Positions 1 through 11,027 of a stretch of 64,000 bases of DNA are shown piece by piece. The translations under genes were made by a program, and so were the position numbers. The stretch spans positions 13,158,001 to 13,222,000 of the forward strand of contig OX291545.1 of NCBI GenBank assembly GCA_946406115.1. The letters are read 5' to 3'. This stretch comes from Apoda limacodes (lineage: Eukaryota > Arthropoda > Insecta > Lepidoptera > Limacodidae). The notes beneath the pieces are model-generated. The model was not told the origin of the DNA and made no database searches. It saw only the letters and a list, made by a program, of their open reading frames with translations. Position 1 is the stretch's first letter. The number at the start of each line of letters is the position of its first letter.

Positions 1-1780
1 CCACGGATCGTAGAGTCATTCGGGTCAAGTGCGCGTACTTTGGTAAATAAGGGCTCACCATGCATCAAATACAAAAATTCGGAATATAAACTCACGGCTC
101 TTAGATAAAACATTAATAAGTTTTTTAATTGAAATAAAAACTAAAACCATGATGTGTGTGTGTACGTGTGTGTGTCTTATTGTAGCATAGAACCTTGGTA
201 GAGGTAAGTGCCAACCTCTACAATGCTTTACTTTTACTTACATTTTGGCCTAAATTTCAAATTTAAAATTATTTGCCATTAGGAACACCGACGCTTTTGG
301 TCTTAGCGCCAGTCAGTTTTGGAATTTTAGATAGAAAACATCTAATTTGTCAAAATAAATCGTTTCAGGTACTATAGGCCCTTCTTACATCTTTTTGGCA
401 ATGTATTATACTAATTAAAAACTATGTGTAAAGTGAAGCTTAGATATTTTACTACAAAAGTCGCGTTCAAGCCTAACTAAAGACTTCCTACCTGCGACAT
501 TATATATGAAAAGGGTTTGGATTTTATCGCTATATCTGAAAAGAGTTTCATTTTATCGCTAAAAGCTGATTTTTTGATTGACCCAAAAAATATTCTCAAG
601 AGAAGTTGCTCGTACTTGCTACTGAACTAATTATTTTAATAGACATTTACCACGTTATATTCTTAATTAAGCCAATATTTAATTATTTATTGCGTCGGCA
701 TCGAGTCATTCCAAGGCTTCTCTGCGAGCGAAAAGGTTCTAATGGATCCACTTAGCGTCTCTTTGACAACAGGACTTCCACCTACGTACTGTTGCGTACT
801 TTGCATATTGTGCAAAGAAAAAATGTCGCACATTTACGTAAGATCTCAGATTTATTTACAAACCAACATGAAACACATGAAAAATTGGACTGGACCAAGG
901 TTAAAAACGGTTTTAGTTTATTTTTTCGCCCCTATTTGTTGTAGTAAGATGGAATATGCCTTATTTTTAAGACAATCTTTATTTTTTTAAAAGCTTATAA
1001 ATTCATTTTTTCATTATTAATCAGATCAGAAATACATGATGCCTCATGTAAAAAAACGCAATGCATATTGATAAAAAAAATTACAATTTAGAAAAGCTCA
1101 AAAAGTCGCTTCAAATATATATAATTATTTCACCTACGCAGTTATGTTATCATTAATCACTGCAAAGGACGTATTTTTGGCTTAGAACCAAAAGAGTGCA
1201 GAAATGTTATAGGTATATGAAATCTCATGGTTGCATAGTTTTTCATTAATGCACTGTTTTTTGTTTTCTATTTAGATATAAATTAACCACAGAGGTTTAA
1301 TGTCTCCCATTATGTTAATATAAAATGTATGCATTAGATCAAAAAGATACTGGCAGAAAATAAAAATTAGCTGAATAAAAACCGACTTGGTGAAAAAAAA
1401 AAAACAAAAACTAGAATAAATGTTCCAAGTAAAAGTGTAAGTTTTAAATGTTTAAGTAGAATTTGAAATTAACTTTGTTTTAATTAACTTGTTACACGGT
1501 AGGTAGAAAATTGGTATAGAAAAATAAGTAGATCACGCACCTTGGCGCTCAATGCAACAATACTATTTTTAAATATTTATAAGTCTCACCCTAATTACAC
1601 AGCCCATAATATACATTGTATAATTAACGTGTATACAAAAAATAACAAAAAACTAGCAAAGACCCGTACCAACTCTAGTTTTGTTCTTAATTAATGACAA
1701 CGTCATATACTCAATATTTCTATATTTCCAAGAAAGGACCAGGTCTCCATTAAAACATCGCCGAGAATTACTACTTCTCT
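1..1780. other. AT-rich noncoding stretch
   Basis: No coding region or recognisable repeat family is visible. The stretch holds a short GT microsatellite at 152-175 and a perfect 8-bp hairpin at 198-221 (GTAGAGGT / ACCTCTAC). The 82-codon open frame at 742-990 has no recognisable motif and is probably chance. Confidence 0.5.
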
Positions 1781-2040
1781 GCTTCTCTCTGTTTTCACGG
1801 AGAAACTTATCTTAGTAACATTGGTGTCTAAATTTCGGATGAGGATCTGTTGCTCGATCGGTCGGACAAGTCTTTGGAAGTCTAGTATTTTAGTAGAGGT
1901 GTTGTAAAACTTGTCTAGCTCGTCGGTCGAGTCTAGACGGTGCGTCGGATCCCTATCGGCTGTTGTAAAATTGTGTGACGTGCAGCGACGCTCTCGATAC
2001 GTAGTATTTGGATCCAGGATATCCTCATATTTAGATTTTA
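1725..2040 (+). other. possible LTR-retrotransposon relic (primer-binding-site-like)
   Basis: A locally GC-richer block follows an AT-rich run. At 1821-1839 it carries TTGGTGTCTAAATTTCGGA, which resembles the TGGTGTC primer-binding start seen next to the 5' LTR of insect gypsy and BEL/Pao elements. No gag or pol frame follows, and no matching second LTR was noticed. The likeness is by eye, so this could be coincidence. Confidence 0.2.
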
Positions 2041-2370
2041 TTCATTAATAAAATTCGTTTTTTGCAATGATATGAATTTATCTACTAAAGGAATATAGTA
2101 GAGTTATGTTCGTAGATCTTATTGTTACAAGTTCCTATCGTGGAAATGCGCAAAATCCAATGCACATTTAGCTTGGCTTCGCATTGAAAAGTTGCTCGTT
2201 AAACTTCTAAAGTTTAATTTTCCATATAGAATGATATAAGTAGTGTCAGCTTAGCGCTACAGCTTGGCATCTAATGCTGCTAGTGTTCTCGGTATAGATT
2301 GGCATAGTATTTAAATAGATGTATAGATCTTTAAATGAAATGTGCAAAGTTGGTAGGTAGTCATTTTTTT

Positions 2371-2776
2371 AGGGTTCCGTACCGCGAAAGGTAAAAACGG
2401 ATCCCTTATAGGATCACTTTGTTGTCCGTCCGTCTGTCTGTCTGTCCGACTGTCAAGACTCTTTTTCTCAGGAACGCGTGAAAGTATAGAGCTAAAATTA
2501 ATATCAAATACTCAGATCCACTGTCCCTTGGAGCTGCAAAAAATCAAACTTCTAAGCCAATGCAATCAACAGATACAGCCGTTTATGCTGCGAATTTCCG
2601 CAAATTTTCGTAACTCGCAAACGTCTTATAGCACAGATAAAGGAAAAATTGCGAAAACCGTAAATTTTTAGTTACATCAAATAATAAAATATTTTTAATA
2701 ATATACAACAACATATAATAAGTTTGCACGGAACGCTCGACTCGCGAGCGAGACTCGCACTTGGTCGGGTTTTGTT
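2371..2776 (+). repeat. AGGGTTCCGTA-family repeat, apparently full length
   Basis: It starts AGGGTTCCGTACC, continues with a GTCTGTCTGTCTGTCC block, and ends with a CGAGACTCGCACTTGGTCGG-type tail and T-rich end. The start and tail match the other copies here (7285, 10882, 19470, 19955, 52162), so this is one dispersed family. It is non-coding and non-autonomous, of a kind common in Lepidoptera. No flanking target duplication was identified. Confidence 0.7.
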
Positions 2777-3061
2777 TTAGATAAACGTTTAATTATTAAA
2801 AAACAAGATTGAATCAATTTTATATTCGCAAATTATTACAGCAGTATCCTAAGTAGGCAATTTTAATTGGGTTTAAGCATTTTTAATAAAAATAACGCAT
2901 TGTTTTCATAAGGGGGCAAAATATCGATATTGTCGAGAATAATCGATATCTCACTAGATCACGAATCTTCGATCTAGAACCCAAACTTATCACATGAGAT
3001 CTGCGAATTATTGATTCGATATTGCATTTCCTACCTACATAAAACAAAAATAGTTTTTAAT

Positions 3062-3158
3062 AAAATCGGCTCTGAATTTATTAGATATCCGCAATAATTC
3101 TCATTCTACGGAACCATAACTTTGGGCTTGTACGATACGCATTTGTCCTTTTTTTAAA
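3062..3158 (+). repeat. 3' tail of an AGGGTTCCGTA-related repeat
   Basis: The stretch TATCCGCAATAATTCTCATT, then CTACGGAACC, then ACGATACGCATTTG and a T-run closely matches 60488-60578. Both look like 3' ends of a subfamily of the CTTGGCCGGTTTTT-tailed repeat, with this copy more decayed. Confidence 0.55.
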
Positions 3159-3533
3159 TAGGCGATAGTTATATGATTTGTATAAAAAAAAAAGGAGATA
3201 GATCCTATTAAATCTCATGGACAAAACGAAGAAGAAACGCTGAAAAACGTTAGATTTTATGTTGTATGTTATTAAGTTGCTATATTTACTTAATGCCAAG
3301 ATTTTCTACTTCGCAAGGCATAATGCTATCAATTCGAGAAGTTTGATACAGAGCCAAAAATTGTTCCAGACTCTTGTTAAATGTTCTGCTGAGATATTGT
3401 CTTTTTAATGATATGTTTCCTATATGGTTATCGCTTATTAATCTTATTATGTATTTATCATAAATGTTATTATATTTATCTGTTTTGTAGTTTTATATAG
3501 TCAAACGTCTTTATTGTACAGTAAAATATTTTT

Positions 3534-3872
3534 GAAGCGAATACTTCTTTAGCGGTGTTCTGCACTTTTTTGGTATGGGTAAAAAATGATAAACTGTCGT
3601 CAGGCTGATCGAAAATTCGTAAGATGGAAACCATAATGCGACGCCATAATATGATGATTGGCAAAATAAAAAGATTGATTTTGAAGTGAGAACTTCTTTT
3701 GCGGTGTTGTGCACTTTTTTGTGATGGGTAAAGAATGCTAATAGAGTTTAAGAATGAATAAAAAGTAGGAGGAAATTGGGTTGATGAAAAGATGAAAGTG
3801 CGGATTGCGCATGTTAAAATGTTAAATGCAGGTTGTATGTTTTCACTTCTGCCGGCACTCCCGGAGTGCAAC
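3534..3872 (+). repeat. hairpin-ended repeat, copy 1, with a doubled 5' head
   Basis: This repeat occurs three times in the window (also 5777-6132 and 56388-57156). Its head is GAAGTGAAAACTTCTTTAGC, followed by GTTGTGCACTTTTTTGG and a TATGGGTAAAAAAT box. Its end is TTCACTTCTGCCGGCACTCC followed by GGAGTGCAAC, holding the perfect hairpin GCACTCCCGGAGTGC (3855-3869). This copy carries the head twice, at 3534 and again at 3683, before one shared end. The open frames at 3476-3889 on the minus strand are shadows of this repeat, not a gene. Confidence 0.65.
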
Positions 3873-4908
3873 CCGTTTTTTTTTAACAACCTATTATCGA
3901 TTCCGATTAAAATTACAGGTTTTATAATAGAATAGAGAAAAACATGATAGTTTGTGTATTGACCCTAAACAGAATAAAAATATTATAACCCTTGATTTTT
4001 AATTATATAGACTAAATTGACAGCTAGAATCGACCTTTTTTTTTAAAATGTTGCAAGCGTAGCGCATAGTGTTGTAGTAGTGGTTCAACGAATCACTCGT
4101 TGCGGCTACCCCAAGCAAGTGTGCACAGCGGCGATAGTTTTTTAAATATTGTCATATATTAAATTACACAAGTGGTGTGTGTGAGTGTGTGTCGAACCAA
4201 GGAAGTGTGTGTAATGTTTTTTATGAATTTAATTTATTTCTAATGCATATTATACAAAAATATTAGCTCTTTGCACTCTTCTCCATATGAACTTTAACTG
4301 TGCCTTTCAAAGGTCCACGTATTTTTTGTAAGGGCTACAATTTTTTTGCTTGACATATTAATATAACCATTATAGCTACGTCAGTGACGACCTTAACATA
4401 TAAGCTTTTACTGTCATAATTAAGAAATTAACAATTAAATAAATGCAGCATAGTAAATTAATTTACAAAATTTTGAACAGTGCAAAATTTTTCTGACGTT
4501 GGGTGTTTGGTCGCTAGTGTCGTTGTAAGTTCACACCATTTCAATATGGCGACTGCAGTTTTGATTTTTGACCACCACGGGTCAGAAAATTTTGTTATAG
4601 TTTAAATACGTTAAGAAAAATAAAAATATTTTTCACGTATACTAACTATTTCTTTGAGCTACTTTAAAAAATAAAGCTTTAATTTATTCGTCTGAGAAAC
4701 CTTCTGGCAAGTACCTACTTAGAATTTCAGTATCGCAATGTTTTTCATTTCGAAAGATATCTTTAAATTTTCTCTGATAAAACAATATTGCAAAATACAT
4801 TTGATCTTCACGAAAATAAATAAACACGAATAGACAGAGTACAACAAATATTTATTTTGTTGCGCAAGTCGACAGTATAAGTACCTATACATATACCTCA
4901 GAAATAAT

Positions 4909-4981
4909 ATTTTTTTTATACAAGGAGCTTACAGCCGGCCCGTTTTATGCTAACCGGTCACCACTACCAGAGTCTATGTTT
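4909..4981 (-). mobile_element. LINE 3' tail fragment
   Basis: Read on the minus strand, the segment has a GGTGACCGGTTAGCAT stretch, a GGGCCGGCTGTAAGCT stretch and a terminal TATAAAAAAAA. It is a diverged relative of the 3' UTR of the jockey-type LINE at 7502-10584, truncated to its last 70 or so bases. Confidence 0.5.
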
Positions 4982-5326
4982 GCAACACAAGAAAAATTAT
5001 TCGCGCGTAGCTGGCCTTTTATAATTAAACTGTCGATTAAAAAGTGCTGTTTAGAAGTCTATTTGAATTAAAAAGTTTGAAATGAACTTTTGTTCAATAC
5101 AAAAAAAAATCTTAAACTGACCTGTTTTTACTGTTTTTTTTTATAAGTTTTTGCAAAAGAATCTTCAAAGTTCCTAGTGCTATTAGTTTACAACTTTGAT
5201 GCACAGCCGTGATAGTGCTTTAGCTCTGAAAAAAAGTTTTTTTTTTAAAACAATGATGTTTAATAAACTATAAATTTATTTCGTTGTAGCTGCACTAATT
5301 ACGCACGCTCAGTTACACATCGCGTA

Positions 5327-5706
5327 GAGGACACGATTCGGAGCGCCTCAGCGTGCTTCATACAAACGAATTCCTCACTTATTTTTGACACTTGCTGATC
5401 AAACACCACGAAATTTTAAAGACATGTTCTAGTAATAAAATAAATATCTAGGTCTGCAGTGTGCCAGTTTTCTATTAAATATATATTTTAAAAGTTACAC
5501 AGGATTATAGTTTTTCATACAAATGGTTTCAAAATAGATTTCTAGTTAATAAAAACATTTTACAACATTTTGAAAACCACAGACATAGGTATTCGGCTTA
5601 GGATTATGACTAAGAAATTTTACAGTGATTGATCAGTAAATGTCAAAATCAAATGACAAATTCGTTTGTATGAAACCCGTTGCGAGGCTCTGCGAATTGT
5701 GTCCTC
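5327..5706. mobile_element. foldback MITE with about 76-bp terminal inverted repeats
   Basis: The left arm (5327-5402) begins GAGGACACGATTCG and contains TTCATACAAACGAATT and TGATCA. The right arm (5629-5706) read in reverse begins GAGGACACAATTCG and contains the same TTCATACAAACGAATT and TGATCA blocks in the same order. The arms pair along most of their length around an AT-rich centre with no coding frame, which is the layout of a non-autonomous DNA transposon. The target duplication is unclear (TA or TTA beside the ends), so the superfamily is not assigned. Confidence 0.75.
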
Positions 5707-5776
5707 TTAGACACAGTAGACTTCCACTTACGTATATAACTCACTTATTTGCTACAAATGCAAGAAATTTTTTTTT

Positions 5777-6132
5777 GAAGTGAAAACTTCTTTAGCGGCG
5801 TTGTGCACTTTTTTTGGTATGGGTAAAAAATTATAAACTCGCGTCAGGTCACGTGTCCCAATCGTGGAAATTCGTAAGACGGAAACCGTAATGCCACGCC
5901 TATTATAATTGTTATTTTTAGTATTCGCGATTATGAGTAGTACAGGGAGGTTGGATATGGAATTTTAATTCTATGACAGATTGCGATGTCAAATATACTA
6001 CGTCAAAAAAGTAAATAAACAAACATTATTATTTCTTGACAATGTCAAAGACATGTCTTGTGACGTATTTGAGTGTTAAGCGCGAATCGTGTGTAAAGGT
6101 TTTCACTTCTGCCGGCACTCCCGGAGTGCAAC
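5777..6132 (+). repeat. hairpin-ended repeat, copy 2 (short, internally deleted form)
   Basis: Head and tail match the 769-bp copy at 56388-57156 almost base for base. About 400 bp between CCTATTATAATT and TTATTTTTAGTATT of the long copy are missing here. It ends with the GCACTCCCGGAGTGC hairpin (6115-6129) and a T-run. The open frame at 6036-6233 is repeat sequence and not a gene. Confidence 0.7.
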
Positions 6133-6172
6133 TTTTTTTTTATACACCAAGGTGGAAAACAAGCTTAGGGTC
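6133..6172 (-). mobile_element. LINE 3' tail fragment abutting the hairpin repeat
   Basis: TATACACCAAGGTGGAAAAC then AAGCTTAGGGTC is the reverse complement of the LINE 3' end GACCGTAGGCTTGTTTGCC then ACCTTAGTGGTATAAAA. Only about 40 bp remain, starting in the T-run that closes the preceding repeat. Confidence 0.6.
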
Positions 6173-7102
6173 TCAATTATTAGTAATTAAGCCTATTTAT
6201 ATTAATACCTACTCGTTTGTCGCCCTATTTTGACAAGAGTATTAAAATTTTACCAAGTAATATTTTTTTGTGTTATTGTATTAAAGGTAATTTTGTAATA
6301 TCATAAATATACCAGAATTTTAGGCTTTTAGTAGGTTATATTGTCACTTTGTCTGCCAATCTGTCTGACCGTTTTTTATGATGCTATTGGAGGATATATG
6401 TGAAATGTGGTAGATTTATATCTGGTTGTTTATAATCTTAACGAAATAAATAATAATAATAAATTTAATTAGATTTTAAATAACCATTAGATAATAATAC
6501 TTACTTTTGTATTTATATTGCTCGGATCTTACACTCGAACAAAACATTAGATAATAAATAAAAACTTGATTGCTACTTTTAAAATCAACAAAAAACAAAA
6601 ATCGAATCAACTGAATCAGTCATTTCCTGGAACCTCGAATTCTGAGAAGTTATCTAAAATTCAAATAAAATGAAAATCACGGAATGTTTTCCAGTCGTGG
6701 GTGATATCGACCGCGGACTGAATGAATCCGACGCTATCGATGCTTTTTCCAATTTCCACCTGTACCTTTTGTCCGTTTATATTAAAATCATATTTTATGG
6801 TGTTTATTTTATTTATGTCGTATATTTCCGAATGACATAAAATTTAAAGTTGAGTCAATACCTTTTAGCGTTAACACATTTTCTTGTATATATAATAGTA
6901 TGTAACTGCGTTTTTAAAACGAGTTAGTGAATCATACATCTTTAAAAAAATTTATATTTAATTCAAAATATATATTTAAGATAATATTAGATACAATTAC
7001 ATAATACTATACATAAATAAATATTTAAGAATATATATTAATATACACTGGACAGCAAATAAATCGAGCCGCACCCGCTACCTTGGAACTCTGATTCGAT
7101 TT

Positions 7103-7178
7103 ACTCAAAAAGTATAAAACTTACAACTATCAAAGTTATTCTTACAAAAAGTACGTTTCATGCGGATTAAAATTACCA
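7103..7178 (+). repeat. left inverted repeat of the Tc1-type element
   Basis: It pairs with 12194-12268 read on the minus strand. Most positions agree, including CAAAAAGTAT, ACTTACAA, TATCAAAGTTA and AAAGTACGTTT. Confidence 0.75.
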
Positions 7179-7501
7179 CAAATTTATTTTCAATTACTAT
7201 CAATTCATATTGTACGCAAGCCACAAACACAATACCAACGATTTGTTCTGTTTTGACTAGAGTTTGCGATTAACGTTCTGTTTTTAGGGTTCCGTAGCCA
7301 AATGGCAAAAAAAGGAACCCTTATAGATTCGTCATGTCTGTCTATCCGTCCGTATGTCACAGCCACTTTTTTCCGAAACATTAAGAACTATACTGTTAAA
7401 ACTTGGTAAGTAGATGTATTCTGTGAACCGTATTAAGATTATACTTAGCACTGAAATTTAAAAATATTCTTTTCCATCAAACCTATACGTGTGGGATATA
7501 T

Positions 7502-10500
7502 TTTGTCTTCTAAGCTGTCTGTGCAGTGAATCCTCATCCTTAGCCTAAGTAACTTCAAAAAAAATGGCCAGGAACAGAAAAAAGGAAAGAGTTTTGACAG
7601 CGGCTACTCCATCCACATATAATGTGGATTTTTGCAACATAAGGGGTATTCACGCAAATCTTAACGCAGTCCATCACCATCTTGAGACTGCGCAGCCAAC
7701 CATTCTTTTTCTAACGGAGACGCAGATATCCTGCCCGGCCGACACATCATACCTTCGTTATCCCGGCTACAAACTCGAGCACAATTTTTTGAGTCGTGCC
7801 GGTGTATGTATGTTCGTCCGGGAGGATATTTGCTGTCGCCGACTTCATAGCCTTGAAGACAGGGACCTGTCGATATTGTGGGTGCGCGTAGATCATGGGG
7901 GCCACACTCGTATCTATGCGTGCCTATACAGGTCTCATAGCGGTGACACGGACGTAACTTGACTCTTCACGCCCCTGAGTTTGACGACTGACAAAGTTCT
8001 AGAGCAATATCCTACAGCAGAATTAGTTATTTTGGGAGACTTTAACGCCCACCATCGTGAGTGGCTCAGTTCTCGAACCAATAACTATGCAGGGATATCT
8101 GCTCATGAATTTGCTCTGACCTATGGATTCTCTCAGCTGGTACTTTCTCCAACGAGAATACCAGATATAGAGGACCATACGAGCTCCTTACTGGACCTTC
8201 TGCTGACTACACGTCCGGATGGATACTCCGTCTCAGTGGATGCGCCTCTTGGCTCCTCGGACCACTGTCTCGGCCGGACTCAAATGTCATGCACACAACC
8301 TGATCCTTCTGGGCCAACTAATTGGCGTCGTGTGTGGCATTATAAGTCGGCAGACTGGGATGGATTGCGAGAATTCTATGCATCGTACCCGTGGAGGCAG
8401 ATCTGCTATAGCTCAGAAGATCCTGACGTCTGCGCAGCCGCAGTCACTGAGACAATCCTCGCTGGTATGGAATGTTTCATTCCTAACCTGCGAGTAGCTG
8501 CCGGCGTCAAAAAACGACCGTGGTTTAATAGGTCTTGCAGAGAAGCTAAAACTCTTAAGCAAACTGCGTATGAGGCTTGGACCACGGCTCGTAATAATAA
8601 GGATCCGAATATTTCTGAGTTAAAACGCAAATTAAATGCTGCCTCGAGGTTCAGTAAGAAAGCAACTGCCAGAGCAAAATTCCAATTCATAGGCAAAATA
8701 GGTGGGCGACTTGCGAGCTATCCTTCTGGGAGTCGTGCTTTCTGGTCGCTTGCTAAAGCTGCCGAGGGGAACTTCTGCCAGTCATCATTACCACCACTGC
8801 GAAATACCGATGGTGACTTGGCCCACAGTGCAAAAGAGAAAGCCGATCTATTGGGCAGTCTCTTTGCCTCTAACTCGAATGTGAACGACGAAGGCGCTGT
8901 ACCACCTACTTTACCGTGGTGCGGTAAGACCATGCCGGAAATCTCTATAACACAGCGCGAGGTCCGGCGGGCGTTGCTTTCCCTAGACGTTCATAAGTGG
9001 AGTGGGCCAGACGGCATACCAGCAGTGGTGCTTAAGCAGTGTGCTCCTGAGTTATGTCCTGTACTCACGCGCCTCTTCACGCTTTCCTACCACACTAGGC
9101 AATCATGGAAGACTGCGAATGTGCACCCGGTGCCCAAAAAGGGCGATAGATCAGATCCATCGAATTACAGGCCTATCGCTATAACCTCTCTCCTCTCCAA
9201 GGTGATGGAGCGTGTGATTAACACACAGCTTTTGAGATACCTAGAAAAACACGACCTGATCAGTGACCGTCAATATGGCTTTCGCCACGGTCGCTCAACT
9301 GGTGACCTTCTAGTGTATCTCACACACCGATGGGCACTAGCCATTGAGAGTCAGGGGGAGGCATTGGCATGTAGCCTAGACATAGCGAAGGCGTTCGATC
9401 GGGTCTGGCACCGGGGTCTTCTATCGAAGTTGCCTTCTTACGGAGTGCCCGAGGGTTTGTGCAAATGGGTGGCTAGCTTTTTGTCCGGCAGAAGCATACG
9501 AGCCGTAGTTGACGGTAGTTGCTCTGATAGCATGGACATTAATGCTGGCGTCCCGCAAGGCTCTTTGCTGTCTCCTACGCTGTTTCTACTGCACATCAAT
9601 GATATGTTGGACATCAACAACATACATTGCTATGCAGATGACAGTACTGGAGACGCTTATTACACGGGCCGTGCAAGCATCCCACGTTCCGTTGTGGAGG
9701 AAAAGCGTGAAGAACTTGTGTCTCAAATCGTGATCGGTCTGTCCAAGGTCTCTGACTGGGGGCGCGAAAACTTGGTCCGATTCAACCCTTCAATGACACA
9801 AGTCTGCGCGTTCACCGCTAAGAAAACCCCATTCACTGTAGTCCCACAATTCCAGAACACTCCCCTCTCCATCTCCAAGAGCATTGGGATCCTTGGCGTT
9901 GACATCTCCAGCGATGTTCAGTTCCGAGATCATTTGCTAGACAAGGTAAGGCTGGCGTCCAAAAAACTTGGTGTACTCAACAGAGCGAAGCAGTACTTCA
10001 CGTCGGGGCAAAGGTTGCTACTTTACAAGTCGCAAGTCCGGCCCCATATGGAGTACTGCTGCCATCTCTGGGCGGGTGCACCTGGATACCAGCTTGGCCC
10101 TTTTGACTCGGTTCAACGACGGGCTGTGAGAATTGTCGACTATCCCAAACTCACTTGCGGTATCGAGCCCTTAAGTCTGAGGAGAGACTTTGCCTCCCTG
10201 TGTGTGTTCTACCGCTTGTACAATGGATTGTGTTCTGAGGAATTGTTCGAAATGATGCCCACGGCTACTTTCTACCATCGCACCGCTCGCCATCGACAGG
10301 GAATTCATTCTCACACTTTGGAACCAAAATGGTCGTGTACAGTGCGGTTTCAGAGCAACTTCCTCGCGAACCCTTGGGTTGTGGAATGAGCTCCCTGCCA
10401 AGGTTTTCTCTAAGGACTACAGTATGGGGTTCTTCAAAAAAGAAGTTATTAGATTTCTGAAAGGTCGGCAACGCGCGAGTGATGCCCCTAGTGTTGCAAG

Positions 10501-10584
10501 CGTCCATAGGCTACGATGACCGCTTACCATCAGGCGGACCGTAGGCTTGTTTGCCACCTTAGTGGTATAAAAAAAAAAAAAAAA
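7502..10584 (+). mobile_element. jockey-type non-LTR retrotransposon (LINE), EN-RT part
   Basis: The element carries one endonuclease-reverse transcriptase frame (7564-10519), a short 3' UTR with GCTTGTTTGCCACCTTAG and GGTATA, and a 16-base poly(A) at 10569-10584. No separate gag-like ORF1 precedes it: only about 60 bp lie between the estimated 5' edge and the ATG. The copy is therefore either 5'-truncated or belongs to a group with a single frame. The 5' edge is set where the interrupted host repeat stops. No clear target-site duplication is visible. Confidence 0.85.
7564..10519 (+). pseudogene. LINE endonuclease-reverse transcriptase (broken ORF2)
   Basis: The product would nick target DNA with an apurinic-type endonuclease and copy the element's RNA by target-primed reverse transcription. 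Endonuclease motifs are FLTETQI, ILGDFNAHH and GSSDHC. Reverse transcriptase motifs are PVPKKGDRSDPSNYRPI, RQYGFRHGRS, SLDIAKAFDRVWH, GVPQGSLLSPTLF and the catalytic YADD (codons at 9631-9642). The ATG at 7564 precedes a basic MARNRKKER start typical of the family. Two lesions disable it. One is a TGA at 7960-7962 inside the endonuclease domain, with the frame resuming unchanged. The other is a loss of two bases in a GCGCGA run near 10366-10370, which shifts the last roughly 50 codons from frame 1 to frame 2, ending at 10517-10519. The related fragment at 20200-20608 keeps the GCGCGA form, which supports the deletion. The stretch before PVPKKG also looks about three residues short for the family. 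By motif it is jockey-superfamily; the exact clade is uncertain. Confidence 0.9.
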
Positions 10585-11027
10585 GATAGGTCTTCAAAAA
10601 TTATATTGAGGTTTCTAATATCATTTATTTCTAAACTGAATAGTTTGCGCGAGAGACACTTCCAAAGTGGTAAAATGTGTCCCCCCCCCCCCCTTAGAAG
10701 ATTCTAAAATAAGAGAATGATAAAACTAAAAAAAATATATGATGTACATTACCGTGCAAACTTCCACCAAAAATTGGTTTGAACGAGATCTAGTAAGTTT
10801 ACTTTTCATTCAATCAACTCAAATATAAAAATAAAAAAAACATATTTTTTGTTTGTGTTTGTAAAGTACATAACGGTGGTAGGTACGGAACCCTCGGTGC
10901 GTGAGTCCAACTCGCACTTGGCTGGTTTTTTACAATGAGGATAGTCGGATATTTCTTATGATTTCTTTAATTATCGTCCATCATTTGCTTCATACTCAGG
11001 TATTTTTGCTACTTTCTTCGGTGAGTA

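Larger units (their letters stand above)
7285..10933 (+). repeat. AGGGTTCCGTA-family repeat split by a LINE
   Basis: The 5' part (7285-7501) starts AGGGTTCCGTAGCCAAATGG and carries the CTGTCTATCCGTCCG block. The 3' part (10585-10933) includes a C-run at 10680-10692 and the tail GGTACGGAACCCTCGGTGCG...CTTGGCTGGTTTTTT. The LINE at 7502-10584 sits between them. The two parts read as one copy of a family I know from lepidopteran genomes, so the LINE inserted into an existing copy. The 5' end matches the minus-strand fragment at 35447-35475. Confidence 0.65.

Noticed and set aside
3476..3889. 137-codon minus-strand frame as a gene
   Set aside because: It covers the doubled-head repeat; similar frames arise from the repeat copies elsewhere.
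8406..8696. Antisense and alternative-frame ORFs across 8.2-10.5 kb as extra genes
   Set aside because: They are shadows of the LINE reverse-transcriptase frame.
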